Source: Rubrivivax sp.
GTDB taxonomy: Bacteria > Pseudomonadota > Gammaproteobacteria > Burkholderiales > Burkholderiaceae_C
Length of the DNA: 46,660 nucleotides
Assembly: GCA_004210455.1 (NCBI GenBank)
Contig: SEFA01000049.1
Coordinates: 1 to 46,660, forward strand
Reading direction: 5' to 3'
The stretch's first letter is position 1. Every line of letters begins with the position of its first letter. The notes beneath the pieces are model-generated. The model was not told where the DNA came from, did not search any database, and was given only the letters and a program-made list of their open reading frames with translations. Position numbers and translations under genes: made by a program. Below, piece after piece: positions 44,926 to 46,660 of this stretch.

Positions 44926-45147
44926 ATGTTGCGAGAACTGACCGACGAAGAGATCGATCAAGTCAGCGGAGGCATGGGCGGGAGCAGCCATATGGCGGGG
45001 GGCGGTGGCGATAGCTGCTCGAACGCCAGTGCAGGAGGGATGGTGGGTGGCGCGATTGCAGGCAGCGCTGGCGGCCTGCTCGGCATCGTCGTCGGAGGAT
45101 TGGGCGGCGCATTGGGTGGCTGGATCGCCTCATGCAAGGTTCGATGA
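44926..45147 (+). CDS. Double-glycine-leader peptide, candidate class II bacteriocin/microcin precursor
   Basis: A 73-residue precursor. Residues 1-16 (MLRELTDEEIDQVSGG) match the double-glycine leader pattern (L..L..EEI..V.GG) cut by peptidase-containing ABC exporters at Gly16. The mature 57 residues are very Gly/Ala-rich with a hydrophobic GxxxG-type stretch (about 38-66) and two cysteines (Cys31, Cys70) that could form one disulphide. This is typical of small membrane-active bacteriocins. A GGAG lies 9 bases before ATG 44926. The stop overlaps the next gene's start (ATGA). No peptidase exporter is in the window, so export would rely on genes elsewhere. A non-bacteriocin role for a GG-leader peptide cannot be excluded. 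Confidence 0.7.
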   Translation: MLRELTDEEIDQVSGGMGGSSHMAGGGGDSCSNASAGGMVGGAIAGSAGGLLGIVVGGLGGALGGWIASCKVR

Positions 45148-45464
45148 GGGCCGACGCCTCGCTGCGTCCGAGCCGCGGCTTCGCGCCTTGGGGTCCTTCG
45201 TCCTTGATGGCCGACTGGGAGCGATTGCGGGCACTGGGTCCGACGGGGTTCGTCATTCGCTACGGCCTGCTGCGGATGGTGCCGGTGCTATCGGCGCCGA
45301 CCGTGGGGCTGGTGATCTTCAGGGACATCCCGCTGCCCCTGACTCGCTGGCTTGTCCTTGCCGCGATGTTCCTGGGCCTTGGCATCGTCTGGGGCATCGC
45401 GACCTGGCATACGTGCGAGTCACGATGGGCTCGATCGCGCGCGACTGACGCGTCGCACGGCTAG
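45144..45464 (+). CDS. Small two-helix membrane protein, candidate immunity protein
   Basis: A 106-residue protein with a polar N-terminus and two hydrophobic helices (about residues 35-58 and 68-89: FVIRYGLLRMVPVLSAPTVGLVIF and LTRWLVLAAMFLGLGIVWGIATW), then a basic tail. No family is recognised. ATG 45144 overlaps the stop of the double-glycine peptide gene, so translation should be coupled, and the size and topology are those of bacteriocin immunity proteins. An upstream in-frame ATG (45132) is possible but would lengthen the overlap. The immunity role is inference from position only. Confidence 0.6.
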   Translation: MRADASLRPSRGFAPWGPSSLMADWERLRALGPTGFVIRYGLLRMVPVLSAPTVGLVIFRDIPLPLTRWLVLAAMFLGLGIVWGIATWHTCESRWARSRATDASHG

Positions 45465-45532
45465 CAGCAAGCCGGGGTCCGGCCCTCCGCACAAACCCTG
45501 GATTCGTGCGAAGCCGGCCCCCCTGGTCGCGG

Positions 45533-45566
45533 TTGGCGGCGGAAAACGACACCCTATAAATTAGGG
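45533..45566 (+). promoter_or_regulatory. Candidate promoter with AT-rich palindrome upstream of the small exported protein
   Basis: TTGGCG (45533-45538) and TATAAA (45555-45560) are 16 bp apart, about 40 bp upstream of ATG 45601. The -10 lies inside the inverted repeat CCCTA-TAAAT-TAGGG (45552-45566), one of the few AT-rich stretches in the window, which could be a regulator site. Confidence 0.55.
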
Positions 45567-45600
45567 ATATCGTATTCACCGACATCAAGGGACCGATTCC

Positions 45601-45930
45601 ATGAAGCGCATCCTGACCACCGCCGCCCTGCTGGCCCTGATCGCCCCGATGGCCCAGGCCGCCACCGCCGAGAACGCCGACGCCAAGGCGCTGCGCGCCG
45701 AGTGCGCCAGCCAGCACGCCGTGAAGTTCGAGCAGGCCGCCGCCGCCAACGAGTACCGCTTCGTCTACAACCGCGGCGAGTACCGCGGCGAAGCCACCAG
45801 CGGCCAGGCGGTCTCCTGCGGCCAGACCCAGTACGCCGAGTACCTGGCCAGCGCCGACCCGGTCAAGGTGATGTCCGCCTACCCGACCGCCGCGGGCCGC
45901 CCGCAGCCGGCCAAGAAGGCCGCAAAGTAA
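45601..45930 (+). CDS. Small exported protein of unknown function
   Basis: A 109-residue protein with a clear signal peptide (MKRILTTAALLALIAPMAQA, cleavage after residue 20). The mature 89 residues contain two cysteines (Cys35, Cys73), FEQAAAANEYRFVYNRGEYRGEATSGQ and a basic Pro/Lys tail (PQPAKKAAK). No family is recognised. Codon use is strongly biased to C/G-ending codons, and it has its own promoter and a strong terminator, which suggests a highly expressed single gene. Likely periplasmic. Confidence 0.75.
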   Translation: MKRILTTAALLALIAPMAQAATAENADAKALRAECASQHAVKFEQAAAANEYRFVYNRGEYRGEATSGQAVSCGQTQYAEYLASADPVKVMSAYPTAAGRPQPAKKAAK

Positions 45931-45967
45931 ACGGACCTTCCTTCGAAGCGCCGGCTTCCGGAATGAC

Positions 45968-45992
45968 AAACGCCGCCCCTCGGGCGGCGTTT
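45968..45992 (+). terminator. Rho-independent terminator
   Basis: AAACGCCGCCC (45968-45978), loop CTC, GGGCGGCGTTT (45982-45992), then one more T. A perfect 11-bp stem and T-run in the gap between the small exported gene and the convergent acyltransferase gene. The A-run on its other side means it could serve both directions. Confidence 0.85.
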
Positions 45993-46026
45993 TCCATGGC
46001 GGCGCGGCCAGACCCGCCGCATGGGG

Positions 46027-46660
46027 TCAGTCCTTGACCTCCCATGGCAGCATCAGCGCCAGCGTGAGCAGCTGCTGGAATTCGGGCCCGAAGTGGTCCA
46101 CGATCCGCTCCGGATCAGGGCACAGCCCGGCGTCCGCGATCAGTCCGAACTGCACCTGGCCGGCGTAGGTCAGGATGCTGATGCCCAGGCTCATGTCGCC
46201 CGCCTGAGGCGCCCAGAACATCACCCGCTCGACGGCCGATCCGCACAGCTGCAGGGCCTGGGCCGGTCCGGGCACGTTGGTCATCAGCGCCGTCGCCTTG
46301 CGGGAGAGCGTCTTCAGCATGGCGCGCTGGGCCGCCTTTTCCACCGAGCCCGACGTCGCCATCAGGCCCATCGCCAAGGCCGGCTGCAGGCTGTTCTTCA
46401 GCGCCTGCGTCTGTGCATGCACGGCGTAGAGCCGCTTGACCGGATTCGTGATGCCCACGGGCAGCGGCAGCGGCACCATGCCGAAGCGGTTGCCCAGTTG
46501 CCACGCCGTTTCCAGCGGACGCAGGTTGACCGGCACCAGCGCGCGGATCTCCTGGCCCTGGGTATCGTCGCCATGTTCGCGCAGGTAAAGCCCCAGCGCC
46601 CCGGCGACGCAGTTCAGCAGCACGTCGTTCACCGAGACGTTCATCGACTTGCCGACCGCC
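46027..46660 (-). CDS. Wax ester synthase/diacylglycerol acyltransferase (WS/DGAT), C-terminal part only
   Basis: The frame is open to the window edge, so the N-terminal half with the HHxxxDG acyltransferase site is outside. The visible roughly 211 residues show SVNDVLLNCVAGALGLYLREHG, IRALVPVNLRPLE, GNRFGMVPLPLPVGITNPVKRLYAVHAQT, MTNVPGPAQALQLCGSAVERVMFWAPQAGDMSLGISILTYAGQVQFGLIAD and a C-terminal FGPEFQQLL. These are the conserved C-terminal motifs of bacterial WS/DGAT enzymes, which esterify fatty alcohols or diacylglycerol with acyl-CoA for storage lipid. Confidence 0.9.
   Translation of the reverse strand, partial: AVGKSMNVSVNDVLLNCVAGALGLYLREHGDDTQGQEIRALVPVNLRPLETAWQLGNRFGMVPLPLPVGITNPVKRLYAVHAQTQALKNSLQPALAMGLMATSGSVEKAAQRAMLKTLSRKATALMTNVPGPAQALQLCGSAVERVMFWAPQAGDMSLGISILTYAGQVQFGLIADAGLCPDPERIVDHFGPEFQQLLTLALMLPWEVKD

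Overview
The window is 46.7 kb of high-GC, gene-dense chromosome with many ATGA start/stop overlaps. Gene content and order point to a betaproteobacterium of the Burkholderiales, most like the Roseateles/Mitsuaria/Rubrivivax group. The main pointers are hisG-hisD-hisC-hisB-hisH-hisA-hisF order with a short-form HisG, an ABC exporter plus BolA pair upstream of hisG, and a YfhL-type ferredoxin after coaD. This placement is inference from gene order and protein character; no database search was possible. No rRNA, tRNA, CRISPR array, insertion sequence or prophage was found.

Region 1 (3-19238, + strand) is a cobalamin/corrinoid cluster. It holds a BtuB-like receptor (cut by the window start), cobU, btuF, btuC, btuD and cobB. 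Next comes a four-gene block: ExbB/TolQ-like channel, DUF2149 protein, an exported CobN-like chelatase and a second TonB-dependent receptor. Then follow cobO, cobD/cbiB, cobC, cobQ and cobT. cobS and an alpha-ribazole-phosphatase-like gene lie apart at 29764-31130. Together these cover corrinoid uptake, amidation, adenosylation and nucleotide-loop assembly. No corrin-ring methyltransferases and no CobS/CobT chelatase partner subunits are present. The CobN-like protein has a signal peptide and a C-terminal membrane anchor, so it probably works in the periplasm with the channel, DUF2149 and receptor. This resembles the HmuS/T/U type of haem-utilisation system more than the cytosolic CobNST cobaltochelatase.

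Region 2 (19247-29614) is mixed: an NTF2-like protein, two unassigned proteins, a CNNM/CorC-type membrane protein, a lipoprotein, an overlapping pair of exported/unknown genes, a NodB-like protein, an amino-acid-binding protein, an MFS transporter, a GAF-GGDEF diguanylate cyclase and a response regulator with a DUF3369-type region.

Region 3 (31446-42222, - strand) is the histidine region. hisG and hisD are separated from hisC-hisB-hisH-hisA-hisF-rsmD-coaD-ferredoxin by a chemoreceptor gene and a ribbon-helix-helix/PIN toxin-antitoxin module. The toxin stop overlaps the hisC start. A double-palindrome operator precedes the antitoxin.

Region 4 (42247-46660) has an ABC-2 exporter divergent from a TetR regulator, a double-glycine-leader peptide translationally coupled to a small two-helix membrane protein (a candidate bacteriocin/immunity pair), a small exported protein with an AT-rich promoter, and the C-terminal part of a wax ester synthase/diacylglycerol acyltransferase.

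Small structured repeats recur through the window: a 90-bp palindromic unit read in frame inside cobB; a palindrome-rich 99-bp segment flanked by a 20-bp duplication of the ferredoxin gene start; an 84-bp intergenic repeat in two copies whose outer hairpin stem shows compensatory changes; and 9-, 12- or 18-bp tandem repeats at gene starts and ends.
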